Shown here in pieces: positions 52,258 through 61,538 of a stretch of DNA of 64,000 nt (the first letter of the stretch is position 1; each line of letters opens with the position of its first letter). Source of the stretch: Natronorubrum sediminis (GTDB lineage: Archaea; Halobacteriota; Halobacteria; Halobacteriales; Natrialbaceae); the NCBI RefSeq assembly GCF_900108095.1, contig NZ_FNWL01000001.1, positions 1,364,001-1,428,000 of the forward strand, given 5' to 3'. Under the pieces are notes generated by a model that had not been told where the DNA came from, did not search any database, and worked only from the letters and a program-made list of their open reading frames with translations. The translations under genes and the position numbers were made by a program.

Positions 52258-53433
52258 TCAGACGTCGATCGAAAACACCCAGGTGAGAACGAACGACACG
52301 AAGACGAGCGTCAGCAACACGGCGAGGAGGCCAAACGAGACGCCCCAGCCGAACACGTCGGCGGTGAACCCGACGACGAGCGAGCCGACGGAGGCGGTGA
52401 GCACGTACACCGTTCGGATGAGTCCAAAGCCCGTTCCCCGTTCGGCCTCGGATAACCTCGAGAGAATTCGCGGCAAGAGCGGGGCCTCGAAACTCATGCC
52501 GACGCCTAAGAGCAGTATCCCTAACGCCGCCGCGGTGAGCCCGGGACCAGCGACGAGGAGCGCGAGGCCGATCGCACCGAGCAGGAAACACCCGGCAGTC
52601 GCGAGGTCGCGACCGAAGCGATCGGAGACCCAGCCGACGCCGACCTGTGCGAACCCCTGGGAGACGAAGTACGCCGAGAAGCCGACTGCTGCGAGCGAGG
52701 AGGAGTACTCTCGGTGCTCGATGAGAAACACCGGTAGGAACGACGCGGCTCCCTGCCAGACGAACTCACCGACGATGGCGACGAGGACCATGAACGTGAT
52801 CGCCGGGCGCGAGAGCACCTCGGCGAGTGCGTGAAAGTCGAACTGCTCGCGCATCGAAATCGACGGTCGCTGAGGTTCGGTCGGGTCGACGAGTACGTAA
52901 AAGAGGACGAACGCTGCGGTGGCGACAACCGCCGTGGAGGCGAGTGCGACTCGCCAGCCGAAGGCGACGGTGAGCCACGTAACGATTCCGGGCGCGACCA
53001 ATCCGGCGATCGTCGCACCGGAGTTGTGGATGCCGACGGCCGTCCCGACGTTGTCGTGAATGCGCGAGAGGAGCGTCGTCGCGACGCTGTAGTGGAGTCC
53101 GGCGAACGCGCCGAGGACGACCGTCGCGGCCACGAATACGACGAAAACGGGTGCGCCGGCGATGAGCAAACACGCGACGGCGGTCCCGCCGAGCGCCGTC
53201 AGGATGACGACGCGCTCGCCGAAGCGGTCGCCGACGACGCCACTCGGAAACTGGACCAAGCCGTACGCGACCCACATGCCCGTCAGCGCGGCTCCGATCG
53301 CCGTGTTCGAGACCTCGAACGCCGCGATGATCTGCGGGACGACCGGGCTGATCGCGACCCGAGCGAACATCGTCACGAAGAACGCGAGCGTACAGAGAGC
53401 GAGGACCGTGTTCCGATAGCGCCAGCGCCTCAT
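52258..53433 (-). CDS. MFS transporter, type B (391 aa, copy 3)
   Basis: The third member of the 390-residue MFS group seen at 14758 and 15972. The start ATG 53433 (MRRWRYRNTVLALCTLAFFV) aligns with the start of the other two; the open frame continues 27 codons upstream with a low-complexity sequence. Motifs: GVVGDRFGERVVIL, LHYSVATTLLSRIH, GIHNSGATIAGLVAPG, GFGLIRTVYVLTASVG. It is followed on the far side by the gap next to mmsA. The copies are scattered over 38 kb, so they are not a recent tandem duplication. Confidence 0.87.
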   Translation of the reverse strand: MRRWRYRNTVLALCTLAFFVTMFARVAISPVVPQIIAAFEVSNTAIGAALTGMWVAYGLVQFPSGVVGDRFGERVVILTALGGTAVACLLIAGAPVFVVFVAATVVLGAFAGLHYSVATTLLSRIHDNVGTAVGIHNSGATIAGLVAPGIVTWLTVAFGWRVALASTAVVATAAFVLFYVLVDPTEPQRPSISMREQFDFHALAEVLSRPAITFMVLVAIVGEFVWQGAASFLPVFLIEHREYSSSLAAVGFSAYFVSQGFAQVGVGWVSDRFGRDLATAGCFLLGAIGLALLVAGPGLTAAALGILLLGVGMSFEAPLLPRILSRLSEAERGTGFGLIRTVYVLTASVGSLVVGFTADVFGWGVSFGLLAVLLTLVFVSFVLTWVFSIDV

Positions 53434-53606
53434 CGATCGCGGATCCCACGAGCGCGGACGGCTACTCCTGAATTCGAAGCCACCATCATTTCGAACCGAC
53501 TGTTCACTTGCCACTGAGCCGAACGGACCAAGAGTGTACTGGTACCTGCAACACAGCGACGGCGCGATGGTTCGCCTCTCGTCGCCTCAAAATTCACCGG
53601 TGTGCC

Positions 53607-53987
53607 TCACTCGTCCAACGATTCGATCAACTCGACGACGTAGCCCGACGGATCGGTCACGAACGCGATCAGCAAATTCGAGCGTTCGATCCGTCGCGGG
53701 CCGTCAACCACCTCGCTGCCGTAGCCCTCGACGAGTTGCTCGAGCGTCGATTCGACGTCGTCGACGCCGATCGCGATGTGGTCGATCCCCGAGGGCTCGA
53801 GGGCGAGATCGCGGTCGGCGTCGTGTTTGAACTGGATCTCGCTCTCGCCTTCTCCCTGTACGTAGTAGTTCGTCACGCCGTCGTTGCCGACGAAATCGCG
53901 CGTCTGCTCGAGGTCGAGGCCCTCGCAGTAAAACTCCATCACCGAGTCCACGTCGTCGATCCACACGGCAGTGTGTAACACGTCCAT
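53607..53987 (-). CDS. VOC (glyoxalase/dioxygenase fold) protein
   Basis: A 126-residue VOC-fold protein, length of glyoxalase I. Candidate metal ligands are His5 (VLHTAVWIDD), His in GIDHIAIGVDD and Glu in VVELIESLDE. The PSGIDHIAIGVDDVESTLEQL block is typical of lactoylglutathione-lyase-like proteins; haloarchaea lack glutathione, so another thiol or a dioxygenase-type substrate is likely. ATG 53987 (MDVLHTAVWID) starts exactly at the first beta strand; the open frame 25 codons upstream is not needed. Divergent from the SolA-type oxidase gene, with starts 113 bases apart. Confidence 0.9.
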   Translation of the reverse strand: MDVLHTAVWIDDVDSVMEFYCEGLDLEQTRDFVGNDGVTNYYVQGEGESEIQFKHDADRDLALEPSGIDHIAIGVDDVESTLEQLVEGYGSEVVDGPRRIERSNLLIAFVTDPSGYVVELIESLDE

Positions 53988-54100
53988 GGCTGAGACACTC
54001 AATGGCAGTACAAAAGCGTGGCTGTCCGCTTCGTCGTCGAGAGTCCGTTCGACTTCCGCCAACGGAATGCCTTTGGGATCCCCGCTCGTCCGTTACGCCT

Positions 54101-55237
54101 ATGACTCGAGGGTCCTACGACGCGATCGTACTCGGCGTCGGCGGAATGGGCAGTGGCGCCGTCTATCACCTGGCCAAACGCGGCGTCGACGTGCTCGGCA
54201 TCGAACGCTACGACGTTCCACACAGTCACGGATCGTCCCACGGCGACACTCGAATATTTCGGCTCACACAGCCCGAACATCCGTCGTACGTCCCGCTGGC
54301 AGAACGCGCGCAGACACTCTGGCGGGAGCTCGAGGCGGAGTCCGGAGCCGACCTCCTGACCCAGACGGGTTCGATTCACGCCGGTCCCGCCGGCGGCTTA
54401 CACGTCGCAGACGCCGTCAATTCCTGTGAGACACACGACCTCCCCCACGAGGTGCTCTCGGGGGACGCCATAAACCAGCGCTTCCCCGGGTACAAGCTTC
54501 CCGACGACCACCGGGGCGTCTACCAGCCTGACGGCGGATTTCTGGCGTGCGAACGGGCGATTTCGACGCACGTTCGCCTCGCTCACGAACACGGCGCGAC
54601 CGTCCGGGCTCGAGAGCGGGTCCTCGAGTGGAAGCCTCGCGAATCGGGCGTCGAGGTGCGGACGGATCGAGGAACCTACGAAGCAGACCACCTCGTCGTC
54701 GCCGCCGGCGCGTGGGCCGCGAATCAGCTCCCGGTGCTCGAGGACGCGCTCTCACCTCAGCGGCGGGTGATGTGCTGGCTCCAGCCGGAAACGCCGGCGC
54801 AGTTCGCCCCCGACTCCTTCCCGGTGTTCAGCGTCGACGTGCCCGAAGGGAAGTTCTACGGCTTTCCCGTGGCCGACCGGCCGGGATTCAAGTTCGGGCG
54901 CACCCCCGCCCAGCCCGAATCGATCGACCCCGACGACTGGGCCGACGAGCCGACGCTCGAGGACGAGCAGCGACTCAGGAAGTTGTCCGCGAATCGCTTC
55001 CCGAACGGGGACGGGCCGACGCTGCGTCTCGCAACCTGCATCGTCACTCGCTCGCTCGACGGTCACTTCTACCTCGACACGCACCCGGAGTACCCGCAGG
55101 TCTCGATCGCCGCCGGATTCACCGGTCACGGGTTCAAGTTCACCAGCGTCGTCGGCGAGGTGCTGGCCGACTTTGTGACCGACGGGGAGACCGACCAGCC
55201 GATCGACGTACACCGATTGGGAACCCGACTGGCGTGA
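54101..55237 (+). CDS. solA: SolA/monomeric sarcosine oxidase-type flavoenzyme
   Basis: A 378-residue FAD oxidase of the N-methyl-L-tryptophan oxidase / monomeric sarcosine oxidase family, which oxidises an N-methyl amino acid to the amino acid, formaldehyde and H2O2. The Rossmann motif is VLGVGGMGSGAVYHLA; HSHGSSHGDTRIFRL is a strong family signature. Cys313 (ATCIVTRS) matches the covalent FAD cysteine (Cys315 in sarcosine oxidase, Cys308 in SolA), and AAGFTGHGFKFTSVVGEVL closes the site. ATG 54101 sits directly before the first beta strand. Confidence 0.92.
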   Translation: MTRGSYDAIVLGVGGMGSGAVYHLAKRGVDVLGIERYDVPHSHGSSHGDTRIFRLTQPEHPSYVPLAERAQTLWRELEAESGADLLTQTGSIHAGPAGGLHVADAVNSCETHDLPHEVLSGDAINQRFPGYKLPDDHRGVYQPDGGFLACERAISTHVRLAHEHGATVRARERVLEWKPRESGVEVRTDRGTYEADHLVVAAGAWAANQLPVLEDALSPQRRVMCWLQPETPAQFAPDSFPVFSVDVPEGKFYGFPVADRPGFKFGRTPAQPESIDPDDWADEPTLEDEQRLRKLSANRFPNGDGPTLRLATCIVTRSLDGHFYLDTHPEYPQVSIAAGFTGHGFKFTSVVGEVLADFVTDGETDQPIDVHRLGTRLA

Positions 55238-55335
55238 ACTGACTCGAGTGAGTTCAGCGCTCACGCTCGTGCTCGCGCTCACTACTGTGCGACGAGCACA
55301 CACGTTCATAGTGACACAGCGTGAAGACGACGAGT

Positions 55336-55824
55336 ATGACATCCTTTCGCACGGCAGCGAAAACAGTACTGTTCACGATCCTCGTTCCCGGAACGGTCGC
55401 CGTCGCGGTTCCACAACTCCTCACGAGGTGGCGACCGCACCCGAAACTGCCGATAGACTCGAGCGTCGCCGACGCGGTCGGAGCGCTTTCGCTCGTCTCG
55501 GGGATCCTGTTGTACCTGCACACAGCCCACGAGTTCCTCGCGGAGGGGGACGGAACGCCGTCGCCGAGTGACGAACCCGACGAGTTGGTTACGAGCGGCG
55601 TCTACGCTCGAACGCGGAATCCGATGTACGTCGGCGTCCTCCTCGTGATCGTCGGGCAAGCGCTTCGACGGCGATCCGTCTCGATCTGCTGGTGGGCCGC
55701 CGGCTGCTGGATCGGGTTCCACAACAGAGTCATCCGGTACGAGGAGCCACACCTGGCCGAGAAACACGGCGACGCGTACGAGCAGTATCGAGAACAGGTC
55801 CCACGGTGGTTTTCGCGTCAGTAA
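55336..55824 (+). CDS. Isoprenylcysteine carboxyl methyltransferase-like membrane protein
   Basis: A 162-residue membrane protein of the ICMT/phospholipid methyltransferase group. After four predicted helices the SAM-binding C-terminal block reads TSGVYARTRNPMYVGVLLVIVGQAL, HNRVIRYEEPHLAEKHGDAYEQYREQVPRW (here: RNPMYVG, RYEEPHLAEKHG, YEQYREQVPRW). The family methylates lipids or isoprenoid thiols. I start it at ATG 55336; a GTG five codons before is possible. It follows the SolA gene after 98 bases on the same strand. The substrate is unknown; the name reflects fold only. Confidence 0.88.
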   Translation: MTSFRTAAKTVLFTILVPGTVAVAVPQLLTRWRPHPKLPIDSSVADAVGALSLVSGILLYLHTAHEFLAEGDGTPSPSDEPDELVTSGVYARTRNPMYVGVLLVIVGQALRRRSVSICWWAAGCWIGFHNRVIRYEEPHLAEKHGDAYEQYREQVPRWFSRQ

Positions 55825-55831
55825 GCTCCCC

Positions 55832-56785
55832 TCAGGCGACCTGATTCTCGAGGTCGGCGTCCGGCCCCTCCTCGTCGATTCGCTCGAGGTTTTCGACGAG
55901 GATGTCCGCGACGCGATCCCAGTACGCCGGCGTGTAGCCGGAGTTGTGCGGCGTGATGTAGACGTTGCCGAGACCCCACAACGGGTGGTCTTCGGGGAGC
56001 GGTTCGGGGTCGGTCACGTCGAGTGCGGCGGCGTGGAGACCCTCGTTACGAAGCGCCGACAGCAGTTCGTCGGTGTCGACCAGCGGGCCGCGGCCGACGT
56101 TCACGAGGACGGCGTGGGGTGGCAGCGTTTCCAACTCGGCGGCGCCGATCAACCCGCGCGTCTCGTCGGTCAACGGACAGGCGAGCACGAGATAGTCGAC
56201 GTCGACCAGCGCTTCCTCGATCTCCTCGAAGCCGTAGACCTCGTCCGCCGGGCCGCCTTTCTCGGGCGAGTATCGAACGCCGACCGTCTCGACGCCGAAG
56301 CCCTCGAGGCGCTCGAGGATCGCCTGCCCGATCGCGCCGAGGCCGACCACGCAGACGCGCGAGTCGTGAAAGTCGCTCATCGCCTGAAAGTGACGCCACT
56401 CGCGGCGCTCCTGGCGGCGCATCCCCTCGTCGAGTCGCCGCGTGATCATGAGTATCCAGCCGATCACGTGCTCGGCGATGTTGGGGCCGTGGACGCCCGA
56501 CGCGTTCGTGACGGCAATTCCCCGCTCGCGGAACGCCTCGAGGTCGAGGTGGCCGACGCCGGCCGACGAGCACGCGAAGAGTTGGAGGTTTTCCGCGGCC
56601 TCGAGCAACTCCGGGCGGAGGTCGCGACCGACGACGACGGCGGCGTCGCGAACGAGTTCGCGTTCCTCGCGTCTCGAGGACGCCTGTCGAACGTCGGCGT
56701 CTGGCAGTCGGTCGCGAAGGCGGTCGCTACACTCCTCGGCCGGAATGCCGTGTGCTGTCGTGTGGAGCACGACGATGGGATCCAT
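55832..56785 (-). CDS. D-2-hydroxyacid dehydrogenase (copy 3)
   Basis: A 317-residue NAD(P)-dependent 2-hydroxyacid dehydrogenase. The nucleotide motif is VCVVGLGAIGQAILERL; the active site has Arg in VNVGRGPLVDTDE, Glu in DVTDPEPLPEDHPL and His in YITPHNSGYTP. This GRG/DPEPL/NSGY style is that of glyoxylate/hydroxypyruvate reductase-like family members of haloarchaea. Upstream gap to the RidA gene is 44 bases on the same strand, so they may be co-expressed. Its C-terminus abuts the ICMT-like gene, seven bases away (convergent). Confidence 0.92.
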   Translation of the reverse strand: MDPIVVLHTTAHGIPAEECSDRLRDRLPDADVRQASSRREERELVRDAAVVVGRDLRPELLEAAENLQLFACSSAGVGHLDLEAFRERGIAVTNASGVHGPNIAEHVIGWILMITRRLDEGMRRQERREWRHFQAMSDFHDSRVCVVGLGAIGQAILERLEGFGVETVGVRYSPEKGGPADEVYGFEEIEEALVDVDYLVLACPLTDETRGLIGAAELETLPPHAVLVNVGRGPLVDTDELLSALRNEGLHAAALDVTDPEPLPEDHPLWGLGNVYITPHNSGYTPAYWDRVADILVENLERIDEEGPDADLENQVA

Positions 56786-56829
56786 GGATTGGCCTCACGG
56801 TCCAGCGAGTTAAGATTGACTGGCTCACC

Positions 56830-57288
56830 TCAGGAGAGCGGAGACGGCGCGTGGTCGACCGTCCACTCCGAGTTCGGGATCACGGCCTCGATCTCGATTT
56901 CGATGTTGCCGCGGACGATCGAGCCGATCTCGAGGAGCGAACTCGCCGGGAGGTGCTCGCGCTCGAAGAACTCGCCGCGAACCGCGTGGATCGTCTCGAA
57001 CTCCGCTTCCATCACGTCCTGGACGAACACCCGAATTCGGACCGCGTCGGTCATCTCGCCGCCTTGTTGTTCGAGCAACGCCTGAATCGTCTCGAGAACC
57101 TCTCTGGTCTGGGCTTCGATCGAGTCGCTCGCCGTCTCGACGGGCGTCACGCCCGACAGGAACACGCGCGTGTAGCCGTCGAATTCGACCGCGACGCCCC
57201 TCGAGTATGCAGTTTCGCTGACGGCGTCTGAGTCTGTCAATAGTTCGTTTCCGGCGTCCGGGTCGATGATCGTCTTTCGCATGTGCAT
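56830..57288 (-). CDS. RidA-family protein
   Basis: A 152-residue RidA/YjgF protein. RidA hydrolyses reactive 2-aminoacrylate-type imines made by PLP enzymes. The signature is FLSGVTPVETASDSIEAQTREVLETI (here: FLSGVTPVET, TREVLETIQALLEQQGG) with VRIRVFVQDVMEAEF and the closing block SSLLEIGSIVRGNIEIEIEAV. The usual Arg-Gly pair that binds the acid is changed: the block reads S-L-L-E-I-G-S-I-V-R-G, so the substrate may be different. Start at Met1 (57288) or Met3 (57282). Upstream of the D-2-hydroxyacid dehydrogenase. Confidence 0.9.
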   Translation of the reverse strand: MHMRKTIIDPDAGNELLTDSDAVSETAYSRGVAVEFDGYTRVFLSGVTPVETASDSIEAQTREVLETIQALLEQQGGEMTDAVRIRVFVQDVMEAEFETIHAVRGEFFEREHLPASSLLEIGSIVRGNIEIEIEAVIPNSEWTVDHAPSPLS

Positions 57289-57363
57289 TGGTATCGTTTG
57301 TCTACCCGGCCAATAACTATGCGCGTCAGTTTTCGGAGAGGTCGCCGATTCGACGGTCGAGGG

Positions 57364-57912
57364 TTAGCGTCGATCCCCACTCGAGCCGTCGGCAACCGAA
57401 TCAGCCGACCCCTCGCTGTCCGCTCGAGCGAACAACTCCGGATCGAGAAAGAGCGTCGCGTCCGCCTGTTCGGGCGACTGCTCGTGGGTGTCGCTTCGGT
57501 CGGTGACGTAGGCGTCGATTCGGGCCGGGAGCGCCGAGGTGTCGGGACGATCGACCTCGAGTAAGTTTCCGGCCGGGTCGCGGAGGTACAACTGGACGGT
57601 GCCGTCGGGCAACCGGTAGAGCGGATAGCCGCCGTCGGGTGCGAGCGCGTCGTCGAAACACGCTCGCTCCTCGGCGGCGTCGAACACCGCCTCGAAGTCG
57701 TCGACGGCGAGCGCGAAGTGGTGGTACGTCGGGGCGTCCGTCTCGCGTCTGACGAGATGTAGTTGTCTGTCGCCGAATCGCAGCCACCTGACGGGGGCAC
57801 CGAGGTTCGGTGCCTGAATTCGTTCCATGTCGAACACGTCGGTGTAGAAGTCAACCAGCGCCTCGAGGTCGTCCCCGTAGACGGTCACGTGCGTGAATCC
57901 AATCGCGGCCAT
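57364..57912 (-). CDS. VOC-family glyoxalase/dioxygenase-like protein
   Basis: A 182-residue VOC-fold protein with His in GFTHVTVYGDDLEALVDFYT, His-His in YHHFALAVDDF and Glu in GNLLEVDRP as likely metal ligands. The last 45 residues form an acidic tail that is not needed for the fold. ATG 57912 (MAAIGFTHVTV) is the right start; a longer open frame to 58293 exists but is composed of Ser/Arg-rich shadow sequence. It is 75 bases from the RidA gene on the same strand and divergent from the MDR dehydrogenase gene. Confidence 0.88.
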   Translation of the reverse strand: MAAIGFTHVTVYGDDLEALVDFYTDVFDMERIQAPNLGAPVRWLRFGDRQLHLVRRETDAPTYHHFALAVDDFEAVFDAAEERACFDDALAPDGGYPLYRLPDGTVQLYLRDPAGNLLEVDRPDTSALPARIDAYVTDRSDTHEQSPEQADATLFLDPELFARADSEGSADSVADGSSGDRR

Positions 57913-58063
57913 TGATCGAGACTCACGCTCCAGTGGGTTATAGCTGCACACGACTGACGCTCGTCGCGACTGACTCGTGAGCACCCGCCCAGTACTCGAG
58001 CACGCAGCAACGTCGGACGACACAGCAGCTAAGACGGTCCGGTGCGTGTGACTATCACACATC

Positions 58064-59080
58064 ATGCGCGTCGCTGCACTCACGAGCACCGAACTGCCGC
58101 CCGAACTCGAAGTACAGGAACGGTCCACACCGGAGCCGAACGCGGGCGAGGCGGTCGTCCGCGTCGAAGCCGCCGCGCTCAACCACCGAGACCTCTGGAA
58201 ACTCGAGGACGACGACCGACTCGACGAGTCCGACCTCCCGTTCGTTCCGGGCGGCGATCTGGCGGGCGTCGTCGAAGCGACGGGAGCCGACATCTCGAGC
58301 GTGAACGCCGGAGACCGAGTCGTCCTCTGTCCGCTCGAGACCTGTGGCGTTTGTCGGGCTTGCCGAAACGGCCCAGAGAACAGGTGCGAGAACTACAACA
58401 GTTTCGACGGCGCGTTCGCCGAGCAGGTAGTGGTCGATGCGACGCGACTCGTCTCCCTCCCCGACTCGGTCGGATTCGTCGAGGCCGCGGCGCTGCCAAT
58501 TGCGTACACGACCGCCTACCGAATGCTACAGCGAGGCGACACCAGTGCTGGTGATCGCGTCTTCGTGCCGGGTGCGACCGGCGGCGTCGGCGTCGCGGCG
58601 ATTCAACTCGCGACCGTCCTGGGTGCGGAGACGATCGGCACGTCGACCGACGAGGACAAACTCGCGGCCGTCGACGCGCTCGGCCTCGATCACGCGATCC
58701 ACACCGGCGACCCCGAGGAGATGCGCAAGCGGGTCGGGGCGATCGGCGACGTCGACGTCACTATCGACCACCTCGGCGGGCCCTACACCCGCGTCGGGGT
58801 CGATCTCCTAGGGACCAACGGGGCACACGTTATCTGCGGTCGAACCGCGGGCCAGCACCCGTCGTTCGACGCTCGAGACCTCTACTTCGGGCACAAACGC
58901 ATTCTCGGCAGCACGCTCGGTACGCAGGCCGACCTCGCCCAACTCGTCGAATTCGTCGCCGACGGTCGACTGGACCCGGTCGTCGCCGACGAGTTTGCCC
59001 TGGGCGAGACGGAAGCGATGCTCTCGGCAATGCGCGATCGTGATATGGTCGGAAAACTCGTGCTTCGCCCCCAGCAGTAA
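58064..59080 (+). CDS. Zinc-type MDR alcohol dehydrogenase/quinone oxidoreductase
   Basis: A 338-residue medium-chain dehydrogenase/reductase. The structural zinc site is C-x2-C-x2-C-x7-C in CPLETCGVCRACRNGPENRC. The nucleotide motif is VFVPGATGGVGVAAIQLA. NHRDLWKLED stands near the catalytic zinc position, but its expected Cys is absent (Asn-His there, as in zinc-free quinone reductase types), so it may be a zinc-structural quinone or enone reductase. It converges with the aminotransferase, 30 bases away. Substrate unknown. Confidence 0.9.
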   Translation: MRVAALTSTELPPELEVQERSTPEPNAGEAVVRVEAAALNHRDLWKLEDDDRLDESDLPFVPGGDLAGVVEATGADISSVNAGDRVVLCPLETCGVCRACRNGPENRCENYNSFDGAFAEQVVVDATRLVSLPDSVGFVEAAALPIAYTTAYRMLQRGDTSAGDRVFVPGATGGVGVAAIQLATVLGAETIGTSTDEDKLAAVDALGLDHAIHTGDPEEMRKRVGAIGDVDVTIDHLGGPYTRVGVDLLGTNGAHVICGRTAGQHPSFDARDLYFGHKRILGSTLGTQADLAQLVEFVADGRLDPVVADEFALGETEAMLSAMRDRDMVGKLVLRPQQ

Positions 59081-59110
59081 TCTGGAGTCGCCGTCTGGGA
59101 ATCGACCCCC

Positions 59111-60436
59111 TCAGAACGTGCTTTCGATAGCGTCCTCGAGCGCGTCGACGGCCTCGTCGATCTCGGCTTCGGTAACGCACAGCGGCGGCGAGACGATTAT
59201 CTGGGTGTTCGGTCGGCCCATGCCGAACAGCGCACCGTTCTCGCCGGCCGTCGAGAGCACCGTCTCGACCGGGTTGTCGTCCTCGTCGCTCACTCGAGGG
59301 TCGACGAACGGCTCGTCGGCCTCGGGGTCGGCGAACGCGACGCCCCAGTGGAGGCCGCGGCCGTGGACCGACGAGACGACGTCGAATCGCTCCTCCAGGT
59401 CGGTGAGCCGGGACTCGAGTCGTGGCGCGACCTCGCGCGTGTTCTCGAGGAGTCCATCCTCGTAGACGTCCATCGCGGCCAGTGCGGCGGCGCAGCCGAC
59501 GGGGTGGCCGGCGAACGTCTGGCCCACGTCGAAGCCTTCCGCAGCGACGTACTCTGCGAGGTCGTCGTTCATCATCACGCCGGCGAGCGGGACGTAGGAA
59601 CTCGTGAGCCCCTTCGCGAACGTCATCAGATCGGGCTGGATGCCTTCGGACTGCGCACCGAACCACTCGCCGGTGCGCCCGAAGCCGGTGATCACCTCGT
59701 CCGCGATCAACAGGATGTCGTACTCGTCGCAGATCTCGCGAACGCGTTCGAAGTACCCCGGCGGGGCGGTGTACGCGCCGCTCGAGCCCGCGACGACCTC
59801 GGTCAGCAGCGCGGCGATCGTGTCCGGGCCCTCGTTTCGGATGACGAACTCGAGGTGGTTGGCCGCCTTCTCGGCGAGTTCCTCGGGCGTCTCGGCGTCG
59901 AAGGCTTCCGGAATCGGCGGGAGGAACTTGGCGTTGCCCGTCGTCGTCGCGTGCGGTTCGATGTAGGCGCGGGTGTCGGTGTCGCCCGTCAGACTGGCCA
60001 TGCCATACGTCGCGCCGTGGTAGGAGTGCCAGCGGGTGAGGACCTTCGAGGCGTCGGCGTACTCTCTGGCGAGCATCACGGCCGTCTCGTTGGCCTCGCT
60101 GCCGGAGATCGAAAAGAGCGTCTGGGCCATCGACTCGGGGGCGACCTCGAGGAGGCGCGCTCGAAGCTCGTTTCGCGTGTCGTTGTGCTTCCCAGAGGAG
60201 ACGTAGGGAATGCGAGCCAACTGGTCGGCGATTGCGTCGATGATCTGCTGGTTACTGTGGCCCGCGTTGACGCAGTAGAGCTGTGACTGGAAGTCCAGAT
60301 ACGCCGTTCCCTCCGAATCGTACACTGTCACATCCTCGCCGTCGACGATCGTGGGAATATCGTCGTCCCCGTCGTACCAGTGGGGAATGGCCGTCGGCGT
60401 CGTCTCCGTCTCACTGTCGAGTCGTTCCATTGCCAT
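59111..60436 (-). CDS. Class III aminotransferase (copy 3)
   Basis: A 441-residue PLP aminotransferase. Cofactor Asp in LIADEVITGFGRTGEW and Lys in MTFAKGLTSSYVPLAGV; earlier FSISGSEANETAVMLAREY and WHSYHGATYGMASLTGDT; later GQTFAGHPVGCAAALAAMDV. The first residues (MAMERLDSE) allow Met1 or Met3. The order of blocks is like 2,2-dialkylglycine or taurine/putrescine-pyruvate aminotransferases, but no assignment is safe. It is convergent with the MDR gene and divergent from the glutaredoxin-peroxiredoxin fusion, 185 bases away. Confidence 0.92.
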   Translation of the reverse strand: MAMERLDSETETTPTAIPHWYDGDDDIPTIVDGEDVTVYDSEGTAYLDFQSQLYCVNAGHSNQQIIDAIADQLARIPYVSSGKHNDTRNELRARLLEVAPESMAQTLFSISGSEANETAVMLAREYADASKVLTRWHSYHGATYGMASLTGDTDTRAYIEPHATTTGNAKFLPPIPEAFDAETPEELAEKAANHLEFVIRNEGPDTIAALLTEVVAGSSGAYTAPPGYFERVREICDEYDILLIADEVITGFGRTGEWFGAQSEGIQPDLMTFAKGLTSSYVPLAGVMMNDDLAEYVAAEGFDVGQTFAGHPVGCAAALAAMDVYEDGLLENTREVAPRLESRLTDLEERFDVVSSVHGRGLHWGVAFADPEADEPFVDPRVSDEDDNPVETVLSTAGENGALFGMGRPNTQIIVSPPLCVTEAEIDEAVDALEDAIESTF

Positions 60437-60621
60437 AATCCCCCATATGACACGCGTTCACATAAATATCAGGTGATTGGTTTCCCTCCACTACCGATCA
60501 GCTGTTGTTGAATTGTGTGGGAATACCCTACCCAAAATTTGACTATAATCACGAGCGAGGACACGAGCGTCCGCGGCGGTGCATCTTTGTAACGCTGTGA
60601 CAGAGGTCATGGTACCCGCTG

Positions 60622-61446
60622 ATGGCTTCTCAAACCGATACTGAGACCGACGAGACGGTCGACACGGCCTCGATGACACTGTATCGACTCCACGGCTGTC
60701 CCTACTGCGAACTCGTCGTGCGCCGACTCGAGCGATACGCCATCTCCTATCGCTCGCGGTTCGTCGCGGGCGAACACAGCAAGCGAGACGCCGTTGCTCG
60801 AGCCTCGGGAACGCGGTCGGTTCCAGTCCTCGTCGATCACGACCGCGACGTCACGATGCCCGAGAGCGGGCGCATCCTCGAGTACCTCGATCGGACGTAC
60901 GGAGAGGAGGGAAGCGACGAGTCGGCGGTGCCGGCCGGGACCGAACTGGTCGAGTTTCCGCCGACCGAGCACCCGACCGAAGGGGAGCAGGCACCGGATT
61001 TCACCCGTCCGCTCGTCACCGCGGAGTACTGGGAGGACGCGTCGCTGTCGGACCTCGTCGCGGAGGGCGGACGCGTGCTGGTGGTGTTCTTCCCGCTGAA
61101 CTGGGGCGGGAAGTCCGTCTACTGGTGGGATGAGTTGCAGGATCGCGACTGGGTACCCGACGTTTCCGTCGTCGGCGTCGGCATCTCACAACCGTTCGAC
61201 CACCAGCGGTTCATCGAACGACGGGGCCTCGAGTATCCGCTCTTTTCCGATCCCGGAAACGACGTGGCCGAACTCTACGGCGTCGTCCACGACCTCGACG
61301 GCATGGCGGGGATCTCGGAGCCACGGCCCGCGATGTTTCTGGTCGGGCCCGACCGAACCGTCGAGTACGCGTGGGTCGCGAGCGAGTGGCCGCCCTCGCC
61401 GCCGTTCGACGACCTCGAGGATAAGGTGCGACTGGCCGGGGAGTGA
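60622..61446 (+). CDS. Glutaredoxin-peroxiredoxin fusion without peroxidatic cysteine
   Basis: A 274-residue two-domain redox protein. Residues about 18-95 are a glutaredoxin with Cys26-Pro-Tyr-Cys29 and the cis-Pro block TRSVPVLVDHD. Residues 115-274 have an AhpC/TSA fold (EGEQAPDFTRPLV, VLVVFFPLNW). The peroxidatic motif PxxxTxxC reads Pro158-Leu-Asn-Trp-Gly162-Gly-Lys-Ser165, so the Thr is Gly and the Cys is Ser; there is no cysteine in the second domain at all. Classical peroxidase action in that domain is therefore excluded; the protein may be a thiol reductase with a ligand-binding C-domain. It lies divergent from an aminotransferase gene. Confidence 0.88.
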   Translation: MASQTDTETDETVDTASMTLYRLHGCPYCELVVRRLERYAISYRSRFVAGEHSKRDAVARASGTRSVPVLVDHDRDVTMPESGRILEYLDRTYGEEGSDESAVPAGTELVEFPPTEHPTEGEQAPDFTRPLVTAEYWEDASLSDLVAEGGRVLVVFFPLNWGGKSVYWWDELQDRDWVPDVSVVGVGISQPFDHQRFIERRGLEYPLFSDPGNDVAELYGVVHDLDGMAGISEPRPAMFLVGPDRTVEYAWVASEWPPSPPFDDLEDKVRLAGE

Positions 61447-61538
61447 GTAGGCACCCAGTGGTCGACCCAGGAACCGGAAGAGGCAGGCGTGATTGCCTCG
61501 ACCCGATGTTTTAATCGGTTCCTGTTGGGTGACAGTGT

